The notes beneath the pieces are model-generated. The model saw nothing but the letters and a program-made list of their open reading frames with translations, ran no database searches and had not been told where the DNA came from. A stretch of DNA of 46,282 nt from Victivallaceae bacterium (GTDB taxonomy: Bacteria; Verrucomicrobiota; Lentisphaeria; Victivallales; Victivallaceae): NCBI GenBank assembly GCA_021647315.1, contig JAKIUY010000024.1:1-46282 (forward strand). The letters are read 5' to 3'. How positions within the stretch are numbered: position 1 is the stretch's first letter; the number at the start of each line of letters is the position of its first letter. Both the position numbers and the translations under genes were made by a program. Below, piece after piece: positions 1 to 8,910 of the stretch.

Positions 1-9
1 TCAACTAAT

Positions 10-95
10 ATTCAATTCCCAATGCTCAATTTTCAATTTCAAAGTTTTTTTCTTCACTTCATCTGTTGGATATTCCGTGTGCGATATTGGATATT
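10..95. repeat. Degenerate 7-bp periodic repeat
   Basis: CAAT recurs at exactly 7-base spacing at 13, 20, 27 and 34. GATATT recurs at 69, 83 and 90, again in multiples of seven, inside two copies of TTGGATATT at 66 and 87. The stretch is AT-rich and non-coding in character. It lies directly in front of the first gene and would be translated if that gene started at its first upstream ATG, which argues for the later start. Its function is not visible; it may be a slipped-strand microsatellite or a remnant of an intergenic repeat family. Confidence 0.5.
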
Positions 96-130
96 CAATT
101 TTTTCCTATTTCGCACGAGTCATTAAGAGC

Positions 131-790
131 ATGAAGGAGATTCCAGTTCAACCTGTAAGTAGAATATATAAACAAATATGCTATCCTGAAAAGATGGAAC
201 TCCCGTATGCTGAAAATATTCAATATATCACAATAAAAAATAATATATTAACTGATGAAAAATTAGCAGATGCAATGCACTTTCCCTTAGTTTATGATTT
301 CAAATCGATAATAGCAAACACCCAAAATTATCGTGGCGTATCTTTTAATTCATTTAACAATAAAGCTAAAATGTCCGCCATGGTTTTATTACCCAAAACA
401 GCACCTGTAAAAATAAAAATAGCCAAGAAAGCAAAATCTATTACATTTTTACACAGTTTGAATAAAATGAGAGAGCTAAGTGGAAATATACCTTATCAGA
501 AATACAGAAGTTTTTATGCAGGGAAATATATTATTAGATATGAAGATGGAAAAACTAAAGAAATAACAATAGAATATTTAAAGAATATAACAGGCTGGAA
601 CTCCAGAATGCTTGCTTCCTTTGTTGAAACAGGGGTATTCGGAACTATCGGCAACCAAATACATATTAATATACCATCTTACACATGGATCAATCCATTC
701 CCTAATAAAGAGATTCGTGAAATAGAAGTTGAACCAAGTAATCACAAAGATTTTACTTTGGTGTTATATGGTCTAAGTATCGATAACTAA
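131..790 (+). CDS. Probable C-terminal remnant of a carbohydrate-active enzyme
   Basis: This 219-residue product has no signal peptide and no catalytic motif that I recognise. Its second half carries YEDGKTKEITIEY and then WINPFPNKEIREIEVEP. The latter closely resembles WTNPYPEREIAAIAVES in the C-terminal beta-sandwich region of the GH2 protein at 40327-45858. I therefore read it as the detached C-terminal beta-sandwich of a large glycosidase, perhaps a truncated gene. The ATG at 131 was preferred to the one at 77 because the 18 codons between them lie next to and partly inside a 7-bp repeat. No good ribosome-binding site precedes either start, which fits a remnant. The gene is strongly AT-rich. 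It could still be a small functional carbohydrate-binding protein. Confidence 0.5.
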   Translation: MKEIPVQPVSRIYKQICYPEKMELPYAENIQYITIKNNILTDEKLADAMHFPLVYDFKSIIANTQNYRGVSFNSFNNKAKMSAMVLLPKTAPVKIKIAKKAKSITFLHSLNKMRELSGNIPYQKYRSFYAGKYIIRYEDGKTKEITIEYLKNITGWNSRMLASFVETGVFGTIGNQIHINIPSYTWINPFPNKEIREIEVEPSNHKDFTLVLYGLSIDN

Positions 791-857
791 AGAAAAAATA
801 TAATAAGTACAAATGCTTGTTATTTATAAATAAAATTATTTAAAAAAGGAGATTAAA

Positions 858-2063
858 ATGACTAGTGAACAGAAATATCATAATATTGTAGTTGTAGGTG
901 CAGGCGGAAGATGTGGTGCACTACTTCCATTATTTGCAGAACGCGATGATTGTAATATCGTAGCCATTATTGAAAAGAACAAAGATAACCATCAGAAAGT
1001 TAAAGGGTGGCTTGATAAATATGAGTGCAAAGAAACTCTTCTGCTTGAGACTTTGGAGGAGTTATCCGAAGTATCATTATTCAAGAAAGATCAAATTTCT
1101 CAATATGATATGGCTTTCATTTTTACACCTGAATGGACACATGCAGATATTTTTGAGCAGCTTGTTAGTGCTAATTTTAACGTTTTTATAGAAAAACCAT
1201 TGGCTACAACCAAAGAAGAAGTTTTGAAAATAGAAGAACTTACACAAAAAACAGATCGTGTCGTTCAAGTAGGGTTTGTTATGAGATACAGTCCATTTTA
1301 TCAAACAGTAAAACAAACTGTTGATTCTGGAAAATTAGGACAATTGGTTATGATTGAAATGAGCGAACGCCTTCTGCCTATACACGGTGCTTCCAACAGA
1401 CGACGCTGGCATAGATTAATAAAAAATACTGGCGGATTTCTAAATGAAAAAAGTAGTCATGACCTTGATATGATGTGTTGGTTAAAAGCAAATCAAGGCG
1501 TTCCTGTAAGATTATTTTCTCACGGAGGACAAAGTTTCTTCAATCGCAATGTAACAGCAAAGAAATGTGCTGAATGCGATGAGATGCAATGCCCATATCG
1601 TTTTAAAGGCTTTGTTGGAGATGATATCCCAAGTAGTTACAACGCTCCAGGTAAAGTAGCTCCAGATACTTGTGTCTATAATTCTGATGCTGATATAATG
1701 GATAATCAAAGTGTTACAATATCCTTTAGTGACGGAACACAAGGAATTTTCACATTACTAAATGTCTCTGGAGTAGATGGCAGAGAAATTCGTATTCATG
1801 GTACCGAAGGGATGTTATATGGAAACACAAAATCAAATGAACTGACTCTTCATGAATACAAAGGAGATATTAAGAGACAATTACCAATTCCTGAATCATC
1901 TAGCGGGCATGGTGGTGGAGATGCTGTAATTATTGATAAATTTTTTCAATGTGTGAAAGCAGGTGAACAGAGTATGACAACAGTTTCAGATGGAGTTAAG
2001 GCAAGCCTGCTTGCATTTGCAGCAGATAAAAGTGTGAGAATAAAACAGAGTGTTACTCTGTAA
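858..2063 (+). CDS. Gfo/Idh/MocA family NAD(P)-dependent oxidoreductase
   Basis: This 401-residue protein has an N-terminal Rossmann fold (VVVGAGGRCGALLP, residues about 11-24) and the family's EKP signature in FIEKPLATTKEE, which normally supplies the catalytic lysine. Members oxidise or reduce sugars and related polyols in the cytoplasm with NAD(P). The C-terminal half contains an unusual cysteine cluster: C237, C240 and C245 (C-x2-C-x4-C), followed by C272, which could bind a metal. A strong AAAGGAG ribosome-binding site precedes the ATG. The GH31 gene follows after only 15 bases, so the two are probably co-transcribed. The family assignment is firm; the substrate cannot be named. Confidence 0.9.
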   Translation: MTSEQKYHNIVVVGAGGRCGALLPLFAERDDCNIVAIIEKNKDNHQKVKGWLDKYECKETLLLETLEELSEVSLFKKDQISQYDMAFIFTPEWTHADIFEQLVSANFNVFIEKPLATTKEEVLKIEELTQKTDRVVQVGFVMRYSPFYQTVKQTVDSGKLGQLVMIEMSERLLPIHGASNRRRWHRLIKNTGGFLNEKSSHDLDMMCWLKANQGVPVRLFSHGGQSFFNRNVTAKKCAECDEMQCPYRFKGFVGDDIPSSYNAPGKVAPDTCVYNSDADIMDNQSVTISFSDGTQGIFTLLNVSGVDGREIRIHGTEGMLYGNTKSNELTLHEYKGDIKRQLPIPESSSGHGGGDAVIIDKFFQCVKAGEQSMTTVSDGVKASLLAFAADKSVRIKQSVTL

Positions 2064-2078
2064 AACTAAGAGGGTATC

Positions 2079-4295
2079 ATGAAAATATTTTCAGCCGATG
2101 GAGACATTACTTTAAAAGTCGATAATTATTGCAATGGGATTGTCCGTTTACAATACGGAGGATTTGACGGTTATATCGATAGCTTATTGAATCGTTATAA
2201 CTTTATTGAAGAGCTTAGTGCTTCGGATAGCGAATGGTCAGAGAATTCTCTTTCATTACCTGATGGATTTGAACTGAAAATCCAAAATGATCTGGGATTT
2301 TCTCTTTTGCGTGATGGAGATAAAGTTGTTAATACGGAATCGGGGTGGCAAGCAGCAACGGCTCCAACTGTTTACCAGAATAAAGGATATAATCTGAGAT
2401 TATCGCAAAAGGATAATGAAAAATTTATCGGCTTTGGTGATATCGAACGGAAAAAGTTCCTGTTAAACGGTAAGGCTGACAGCCTGTGGATTCGAAACCA
2501 GGTGTCCTACATTCCGGTACCATTCTTTATGAGTTCCAACGGTTACGGTATTTTATTTAACACAACCAGAAGGCTCTTTTTTGATTTCGGCAAAAAGGAG
2601 TCCGGAATTAATTCATTTGTTGTTGAAAAAGATTTTTTGGATATCTATATAATTACAGGAGAGAATTACTTAGATATTATAGGTAAATATACCCAATTAA
2701 CCGGCAGGCCTGCTCTTCCGCCACGCTTTACTTTTGGGCTATGGATGACGGTAAATTCTGAAATACGCTCACATGAATTATTGCAACTTGCATTGCAGTT
2801 TCGTAATGAAAAAGTTCCCTGTGATCTTCTTGCGCTTGAACCTATGTGGATGGAAACCCTTTACGATGAAACTGTTGATAAAAAGTGGAATGAGGAGCGT
2901 TTTCCCTACTTCCCTTGGGAGGATAAATCGCCAGCCACTTTTATCGGAAATCTAAAATCGATGGGATATCACTTCGGGTTGTGGATGTGCAGTAATTATG
3001 ATCATACCTGGGAGGAAGAGCGTAAGATTGCGGGAAAAACTCTTGATGTAAAAGCAAATGAGAACGACTTTCTATCCGCTGAAAGCATGGAGCTGGTTGA
3101 AAAAGATGAACATTTCGGGCATGAGCCTATGCTCATGGATAAGGTTACTGTCCCCGAGCAGGCGTTCTTTGAGCATTTGAAAAAATTTGTTGATCAGGGG
3201 GTTGATTATTTTAAACAGGACGGCTATGCCCAGATTAATCTGCATGCAGACCGCTTGCACGGAAACGGTCTGCATGATGATGTTATGCACAATATCCATT
3301 ATCAGATCTACACGCGGCAAATGCTTGAGGGTTTTGAAAGTCATACCGGGCGGCGTGGATTTACACTTGCCGTATCCGGTTGGGCCGGGTTACAAAAGTT
3401 TTCAGGCACCTGGACCGGTGATACAGGGGGCGGTTCGGAAACAATGGTTGCTATGCTGCAATGCTCTCTATTTGGACATTCGTACTCTACTTGCGATATA
3501 GATATTGATAATTTGTACAGCATGCATATGGGGTTTTTGCTCCCTTGGACGCAGGTCAACAGCTGGGCATATTATAGATATCCGATTTATAGAGGCAAAG
3601 AACTTAAAAATATTTTTCAGGAATATTCAAATTTAAGAATGCAGCTTATTCCATATATCTATACACAAGCGTGGAAAGCGAGTTCAACTTCGATGCCTAT
3701 GATGCGCCCGATGTTTCTTGATTATCCGGAATGGGAGGGTGCTTACGAAATCACAACTCAATATATGTTTGGAGACAGCTTCCTTGTAGGTTCGTTTTCT
3801 GATGAGATTACTTTGCCGAAAGGAAACTGGTTTGATTTCTGGACAGGGAAAATATATGAAGGACGAGAAGCTAAAGAGACTATTGATATTCCTTCAGATA
3901 AAGGCGGACATCTGTTTTTAAAAGAAGGTGCGGTTGTACCTATGGGGCCGGTAACTCAATATGTAGATGAAATTCCTCTAACTGAAATTCATTGGCTTGT
4001 ATTTCCTTCAAAAAATTCCACACAGGGTGAGCTCTATCTCGATGATGGATATAGTTTTGACTATAAAAAAGGAGATTGTGCGGTAATAACCTTAAATTGC
4101 CGTAATAACGGAAACTCCTTTGAATTAAGTCTTTCGCAAAGCGGTGACTATAATCACGGTGTAAAAAACCACATCGTTGAAATAGTCGGTTATGATAATG
4201 CAGAAATAACTATAAATGGTAATCATACTTTAACCGAACAAGGAAAATATGGACAAATTGTCAAAAACATTCCATGTGAGCTTTTACAAAACTAA
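2079..4295 (+). CDS. GH31 family alpha-glycosidase
   Basis: This 738-residue enzyme belongs to glycoside hydrolase family 31 (alpha-glucosidases, alpha-xylosidases and relatives). The predicted nucleophile is D381 in YFKQDGY and the predicted acid/base is D448 in TWTGDTGG. The order is an N-terminal beta-sandwich (about 1-210), the TIM barrel opening at PALPPRFTFGLWM, and C-terminal beta domains that include GELYLDDGYSFDYKKG. No signal peptide is present, so a cytoplasmic enzyme acting on imported oligosaccharides is likely. GAGGG lies upstream of the ATG. A broken copy of a related GH31 tail is found at 7240-7508, also just upstream of a GH29 gene. Alpha-xylosidase or alpha-glucosidase activity cannot be separated by eye. 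Confidence 0.92.
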   Translation: MKIFSADGDITLKVDNYCNGIVRLQYGGFDGYIDSLLNRYNFIEELSASDSEWSENSLSLPDGFELKIQNDLGFSLLRDGDKVVNTESGWQAATAPTVYQNKGYNLRLSQKDNEKFIGFGDIERKKFLLNGKADSLWIRNQVSYIPVPFFMSSNGYGILFNTTRRLFFDFGKKESGINSFVVEKDFLDIYIITGENYLDIIGKYTQLTGRPALPPRFTFGLWMTVNSEIRSHELLQLALQFRNEKVPCDLLALEPMWMETLYDETVDKKWNEERFPYFPWEDKSPATFIGNLKSMGYHFGLWMCSNYDHTWEEERKIAGKTLDVKANENDFLSAESMELVEKDEHFGHEPMLMDKVTVPEQAFFEHLKKFVDQGVDYFKQDGYAQINLHADRLHGNGLHDDVMHNIHYQIYTRQMLEGFESHTGRRGFTLAVSGWAGLQKFSGTWTGDTGGGSETMVAMLQCSLFGHSYSTCDIDIDNLYSMHMGFLLPWTQVNSWAYYRYPIYRGKELKNIFQEYSNLRMQLIPYIYTQAWKASSTSMPMMRPMFLDYPEWEGAYEITTQYMFGDSFLVGSFSDEITLPKGNWFDFWTGKIYEGREAKETIDIPSDKGGHLFLKEGAVVPMGPVTQYVDEIPLTEIHWLVFPSKNSTQGELYLDDGYSFDYKKGDCAVITLNCRNNGNSFELSLSQSGDYNHGVKNHIVEIVGYDNAEITINGNHTLTEQGKYGQIVKNIPCELLQN

Positions 4296-4476
4296 CGAAA
4301 TTTGGCTCTAAGAGCCTACGCTCTTATTAATATGCACTAAATGTTGTAGTGTTCCGTCCTCGACCGGCAGGCTGCTCTCAGAGCGAGTCGTACCGAAAGC
4401 TTAGCAATCGGGCAGATAAATAGTTTCGCAAAAGGTCCAATAGAAAATATAACAATAGAGAACAAAGGCAAATGAC

Positions 4477-5835
4477 ATGAGTCAACAAGAATCAAGCAAT
4501 GAAGTAGCAGAGCAACACGATATGATTGGAAATTCTTCTGTCGATTCTGAAAAGCATGATTATAAACGAACAACGCATCTTGATGCACAATGGTTTCAGA
4601 ATGCGGGGCTGGGGCTATTTATTCACTGGGGGATATCTAGCGTACGGGGGGATGGTGACCTTTCGTGGTCAATGATAAGTAAACCCCATTATTCCAGAAT
4701 GCAAGGTTTTGAAGATTATGGGATGGAGGCGGTTGGCAATGTAACATTATCTCCTGCAAAATATTGGGATCAGGCAAAATATTTTAACCCGGATAATTAT
4801 AATCCTGACAAATGGTTATCTGTTGCTCGTGAGGCTGGTGTTAAATATGCGGTTTTAACGACTAAGCATCATGATGGCTTCGCACTTTGGCCAAGCGAAT
4901 ATGGTGATTTTAACACAAAGAACTACTCTAATGGACAGGATCTAGTTGCTGAATATGTTGAAGCATGTCGCAAAAATGATATCAAAGTTGGACTTTATTA
5001 TTCACCACCTGACTGGTATTGGAATCAAAAAAGAATGTCATTTAATTATGACGACACCCATCCGCTTGGTCTGCATCACGAATCAATTACTTTGCCGACT
5101 TTTAGTGAAAAAGAACAAAAGACGCTTGATGCAGAATATAACAAGTATATACGCAATCAGGTAATAGAGTTATTAACCGGATATGGTAAGATTGATATTA
5201 TCTGGTTTGACGGAAAATTACCGCAGAAAGAGCATACCATTTCGATGGATGAAATTCATGAATTGCAACCTGGAATTTTGGTTAATCCACGCGGACATGG
5301 TTATGGAGATTACACCACTCCTGAATGTGCTTTTCCAAAAACTCGTCCGGAAGGATGGTGGGAGTTTTGTAATACATTTAATAGCGGAGGGTGGGGATAT
5401 CGTACGCATGAGCTTTATAAGCCGGCAGGATATTTTCTTAAAAACCTAGCTGAGACCCGCGCTTGGGGAGGTAATTTTCTTTTCAGTGTTGCGCCTGACT
5501 CTCATGGTGAATTGCCGGAAGTATATTATAAAAGAATGGTAGAGATTACCAACTGGATGAAAGAGAACAGAGAGGTAATGTTTGATAGTGAACCGGGCGA
5601 GTGGCCGGAGAAAAGTAATGTGCCGGCATTGTGTAAGGGTAATACTATTTACGCTCTTCTCGATGCACTGAGTGATGGAGGTGTTGAGATGCAGACAGAA
5701 ACGAAACCGAAGTCTGTTAAACTTAGGCGCAATGGACAAGATATACCCTACACTTACGATAATGGAAAATTGTTGTTTAAATTAAAAGATGATTTGCAAA
5801 CCCAACTGATGGATATTATCGAAATTGAACTTTAG
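4477..5835 (+). CDS. GH29 family alpha-L-fucosidase
   Basis: This 452-residue protein is a GH29 alpha-L-fucosidase, a retaining enzyme that removes terminal L-fucose. Visible signatures are NAGLGLFIHWGISSV near residue 43, LTTKHHDGFALWPS, GLYYSPPDWYW, and the predicted nucleophile D245 in IIWFDGK. The C-terminal beta-sandwich ends at the stop. There is no signal peptide, so it is probably cytoplasmic. The first 40 residues (Ser/Gln/Glu-rich) are poorly conserved in character, and the true start could be slightly downstream. The gene follows GH31 after 181 bases and precedes the GH172 gene. A second, clearly divergent GH29 gene lies at 7528-8766. GH29 assignment is firm; linkage specificity is unknown. 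Confidence 0.92.
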   Translation: MSQQESSNEVAEQHDMIGNSSVDSEKHDYKRTTHLDAQWFQNAGLGLFIHWGISSVRGDGDLSWSMISKPHYSRMQGFEDYGMEAVGNVTLSPAKYWDQAKYFNPDNYNPDKWLSVAREAGVKYAVLTTKHHDGFALWPSEYGDFNTKNYSNGQDLVAEYVEACRKNDIKVGLYYSPPDWYWNQKRMSFNYDDTHPLGLHHESITLPTFSEKEQKTLDAEYNKYIRNQVIELLTGYGKIDIIWFDGKLPQKEHTISMDEIHELQPGILVNPRGHGYGDYTTPECAFPKTRPEGWWEFCNTFNSGGWGYRTHELYKPAGYFLKNLAETRAWGGNFLFSVAPDSHGELPEVYYKRMVEITNWMKENREVMFDSEPGEWPEKSNVPALCKGNTIYALLDALSDGGVEMQTETKPKSVKLRRNGQDIPYTYDNGKLLFKLKDDLQTQLMDIIEIEL

Positions 5836-5837
5836 GT

Positions 5838-5948
5838 GCTTTTAGAGAATTGTTATCTTATGAAAATGGGAAAGACGATGCACGGGAAGATAACGGAGTG
5901 ATTTGGAACGGAAGATTTGTTAACAAATATGTAAGGATAAAATTATGA
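5838..5948 (+). pseudogene. Possible gene-tail remnant before the GH172 gene
   Basis: Directly after the GH29 stop, a second frame stays open for about 36 codons, reads ENGKDDAREDNGVIWNGRF followed by VNKYVRIKL, and stops across the start codon of the GH172 gene. It has no start of its own. The product reads like the C-terminus of a protein rather than random translation, and the sialate-esterase tail at 8773-8910 has the same layout. The parent family was not recognised, so this is a weak call. Confidence 0.3.
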
Positions 5949-7003
5949 ATATAAAAGATATCAGTATTCTTGATCGTGCAGAATCACGCTCAATAAGCCC
6001 TGAAAATTTCACAGGCGATAAGGGCAAAGGCAGTATGGCTACCACGGGAACCGGTGAAACTCATGCGCGCGAGCTTGGGCAAGGATGGAAAATATCTCCT
6101 TCCGTAGTGATTCCTGCCGGGGAAACATTTGAACTGGCTGATATTGCCGGGCCCGGAAATATTGAACAAATCTGGATGACTCCCACAGGAAACTGGCGGT
6201 TCAGTATTATTCGAATCTACTGGGATGACCAAGAGCAGCCGTCGGTGGAATGCCCTGTAGGAGATTTCTTTGCCTGTGGATGGGGTAAGTATTCTCCGGT
6301 TTCATCGCTGGCAGTATGTGTGAATCCTGGAAGTGCATTCAACTCTTATTGGCCAATGCCCTTTCGCGGGCGATGCCGTATGACTATCGAAAATATCAAT
6401 AATGTAGATATGACACTTTACTATCAAATAAATTATTCGTTGAGTGATGTTGATAAAAATGCCGGCTATTTTCATGCTCAGTTCCGGCGAGTGAATCCAT
6501 TGCCATACAAAGATGTTTACACTATTCTTGATGGAGTTAAAGGGAGGGGACGTTATGTTGGAACATATATGGCCTGGGGAGTGAATAACTCCGGCTGGTG
6601 GGGTGAGGGTGAGATTAAGTTCTACTTGGATGGGGATCGTGAGTTTCCTACCATCTGCGGAACCGGTACAGAGGATTATTTTTGCGGATCTTATAACTTT
6701 GAAAATAAAGAAACTAAAAAATACGAGGCATTTTCTACACCATATGCCGGTATGCCGCAGGTAATACTTCCCGATGGGCTCTATCAATCGCAGACACGGT
6801 TTGGTCTTTATCGTTGGCATATAACAGATCCCGTTCGCTTTCATGACGATTTAAGCGTTACAATCCAAGCACTTGGCTGGAGAAGTGACGGAAGGTATTT
6901 ACCTTTGCAAGATGACATTTCATCAGTGGCTTTTTGGTATCAGACTCTTCCCACAAGTGTTTTTACTGAGTTGCCTGATAAGGATTCACTGGAAATTATA
7001 TAG
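5945..7003 (+). CDS. GH172 (DUF2961) family glycosidase
   Basis: This 352-residue protein matches the DUF2961 / GH172 family, which includes enzymes acting on alpha-D-fructofuranosides and D-arabinofuranosides. Seen directly are the N-terminal SISPENFTGDKGKGSMAT stretch, the ADIAGPGNIEQIWMT segment and GTGTEDYFCGSYNF. E243 in the last motif matches a position conserved in the family and is probably catalytic. The protein is close to the usual single-domain length. No signal peptide is visible, so it is likely cytoplasmic. AAGGAT precedes the ATG. It lies downstream of GH29 in what looks like one transcription unit. The substrate is unknown. Confidence 0.88.
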   Translation: MNIKDISILDRAESRSISPENFTGDKGKGSMATTGTGETHARELGQGWKISPSVVIPAGETFELADIAGPGNIEQIWMTPTGNWRFSIIRIYWDDQEQPSVECPVGDFFACGWGKYSPVSSLAVCVNPGSAFNSYWPMPFRGRCRMTIENINNVDMTLYYQINYSLSDVDKNAGYFHAQFRRVNPLPYKDVYTILDGVKGRGRYVGTYMAWGVNNSGWWGEGEIKFYLDGDREFPTICGTGTEDYFCGSYNFENKETKKYEAFSTPYAGMPQVILPDGLYQSQTRFGLYRWHITDPVRFHDDLSVTIQALGWRSDGRYLPLQDDISSVAFWYQTLPTSVFTELPDKDSLEII

Positions 7004-7120
7004 TACCGGTCATGGATAAATTGATTAGCCGCGTTGATTAAAGTGTAGTTTCAGATATTTGTCAAAGCCTGTTAATCGTTCAAAAGATATGGGAATAATT
7101 CTTGGTTAGGGTAGTATCGC

Positions 7121-7508
7121 ATGAAAAGAATTGCAATTATAGGTTTTGGTTTTATGGGGCGGACTAACGCAAAAACCATTATTGTCCTATACTGAAAATC
7201 CTGTTTTTGCCGGCATAAAGAGTGATGAAATTTTACATAAGTGAGCTCTATCTTGATGATGGTTACAGCTTTGAATATAAAAAAGGAAATAGTACTATAA
7301 TAACTTTAAACTGTAAAAAACAAATGATTCTTTAGAATTAACCTTTGAAGAAAAAGGGGATTTTAAACATCAAATATCTACTCATCATATTGAAATAGTA
7401 GGTTTTAAAGCAGAAAATATAATTATCAATGGTGTAAAATTCCAAACAGAACAAGGTCTATATGGAAATATTTCTAAAAATATTCCTCATAAACCAGTTA
7501 CTAAATAA
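7121..7508 (+). pseudogene. Composite remnant: oxidoreductase start joined to GH31 tail
   Basis: From 7121 the sequence encodes MKRIAIIGFGFMGRT, the Rossmann start of a Gfo/Idh/MocA oxidoreductase. It hits a stop at 7193; a neighbouring frame continues it as SYTENPVFAGIKSDEILHK. From 7240 the sequence switches to a GH31 C-terminus: SELYLDDGYSFEYKKGN closely matches GELYLDDGYSFDYKKGD of the intact GH31. The match continues after a frameshift near 7320 (IEIVGFKAENIIING, then TEQGLYGNISKNIP) and stops at 7506-7508. So the front of one gene and the back of the next survive while everything between is lost. The order oxidoreductase, GH31, GH29 repeats the order of the intact genes at 858-5835. The oxidoreductase piece is a different subfamily from the intact one, so it is not a recent copy. 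Confidence 0.85.
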
Positions 7509-7527
7509 AAAACAGGTATTAAAAAAA

Positions 7528-8766
7528 ATGAAAAATAAAAGCAAATGGTTTAATGATGCAAGATTTGGTATGTTTATCCATTGGGGAATATACTCTATTC
7601 CTGCTCAAGGTGAATGGGTTAGATTCTTTAATGACATTTCTAAAGAAGATTATGATAATTTAGCAACTAAATTTAACCCTGGCAAATTCAACCCTGTTCA
7701 ATGGGCGAAAATTGCAAAAAATGCAGGAATGCTGTATGTTGTTTTTACTACCAAACATAGTGATGGATTCTGTATGTATGATAGTAAATATACTGATTTC
7801 AAAATAACAAATACTCCTTATGGTAAAGATATTACACGGGAATTAATAGAAGCATTTAGAGCTGAGAATATAAAAATAGGGTTCTATCATAGTTTAGTTG
7901 ATTGGAGACATCCTCATTATATTCCTGATATGGAACACCCCGATGGTAAAAATGGTGAGACTTCATTTCCCGATAGAGATTTAAATATTTATCGAGATTA
8001 TTTATACAAACAAGTCGAACAACTACTTACTGATTATGGTAAAATAGATTTACTTTTTTTTGATTACACATCAAAATATAAAACTTCATCAGAATGGAAA
8101 GCTGAAAAATTACTTAAATTAGTTTATTCTTTACAGCCTGAAATCTTGGTAAATGATAGATTATCTTATGAAAAAACTCCAATATTTTATGGCGATTATT
8201 GCACCCCAGAAATATCACTACCTAATCAGCAACCAATAATTAACGGGAAGTTTGTTGATTGGGAAACATGTATGACAATGAATGATAATTGGGGATATCA
8301 TGCAACTGATAAAGCATTCAAATCTTCGAATACAATTATTAGATCTCTTATTCATTGTGCTAGTATGAATGGGAACTTACTCTTAAATGTTGGTCCAGAT
8401 GCATTAGGGGAAATACCTTCTGAAAGCATCAAAATATTAGAAGAAGTTGGCGAATGGATAAAAAAATATGGAGAGACTATATATCAAACCCATGCATCAA
8501 AATATACTCCTCCAGTAGGATGTTATTATACTTCAAAAAATGAAAAAACTATTTATTTACATTTAGTAAATCCACTGATGGGAGATCTAATTTTACCAGA
8601 ACTAAATGGTAAAGTAAAAAGAATAACTGTAATGAATGATGATTCAGAAGTACCTTTAATTACTTTCTGGGGAACAGAACTTTTAAAAAATGATGAATTA
8701 CGAATTCGTCCGCCAAAGTATCTATCAAAACAAACGATTGATGTATTAAAAATTGAATTAAAATAA
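7528..8766 (+). CDS. GH29 family alpha-L-fucosidase (second)
   Basis: This 413-residue GH29 enzyme carries NDARFGMFIHWGIYSI close to the N-terminus, FTTKHSDGFCMYDSKYTDF, and the predicted nucleophile D179 in LLFFDYTSK. The start at 7528 was chosen because the 22 upstream in-frame codons belong to the overlapping GH31 remnant in another frame, and the GH29 fold begins only a few residues after this ATG. No signal peptide is visible. It is more AT-rich than the first GH29 gene and clearly diverged from it, so it is not a recent duplicate; the two probably act on different fucosides. It follows the broken oxidoreductase/GH31 remnant by 19 bases. Confidence 0.9.
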   Translation: MKNKSKWFNDARFGMFIHWGIYSIPAQGEWVRFFNDISKEDYDNLATKFNPGKFNPVQWAKIAKNAGMLYVVFTTKHSDGFCMYDSKYTDFKITNTPYGKDITRELIEAFRAENIKIGFYHSLVDWRHPHYIPDMEHPDGKNGETSFPDRDLNIYRDYLYKQVEQLLTDYGKIDLLFFDYTSKYKTSSEWKAEKLLKLVYSLQPEILVNDRLSYEKTPIFYGDYCTPEISLPNQQPIINGKFVDWETCMTMNDNWGYHATDKAFKSSNTIIRSLIHCASMNGNLLLNVGPDALGEIPSESIKILEEVGEWIKKYGETIYQTHASKYTPPVGCYYTSKNEKTIYLHLVNPLMGDLILPELNGKVKRITVMNDDSEVPLITFWGTELLKNDELRIRPPKYLSKQTIDVLKIELK

Positions 8767-8772
8767 AAAATA

Positions 8773-8910
8773 ACAGAAGTTCGATATGCTTATGGCTCAT
8801 TCCCAAAAGTAAATTTATATAATGAAAAAGGTTTACCAGCATTACCTTTTAGGTATAAAATCGAACTTCCACACCAGATAAATAAGGAGAGTAATGAACA
8901 TAAATTATAA
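8773..8910 (+). pseudogene. C-terminal remnant of a sialate O-acetylesterase-like gene
   Basis: An open frame without a start begins right after the GH29 stop and reads [19 protein letters not shown] followed by LPALPFRYK. This pattern (RYAW, then NLYN-x-x-GLPA-x-PF) is characteristic of the extreme C-terminus of SGNH sialate O-acetylesterase-like proteins. The rest of the gene, usually 450 residues or more, is absent. The frame runs on through the ribosome-binding site and start of the GH94 gene before stopping at 8908-8910. The homologous part ends near 8860. It shows that an esterase gene once stood here and was removed except for its tail. Confidence 0.7.

Noticed and set aside
6302-6844. 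180-codon reverse-strand open frame inside the GH172 gene
   Set aside because: No recognisable domain, no ribosome-binding site, and it lies fully within a firm forward gene.
7462-7527. A longer N-terminus for the second GH29 protein
   Set aside because: The 22 extra codons overlap the GH31 remnant, which explains that DNA in another frame, and add a hydrophobic stretch that could be mistaken for a signal peptide. The GH29 fold starts right after the ATG at 7528.
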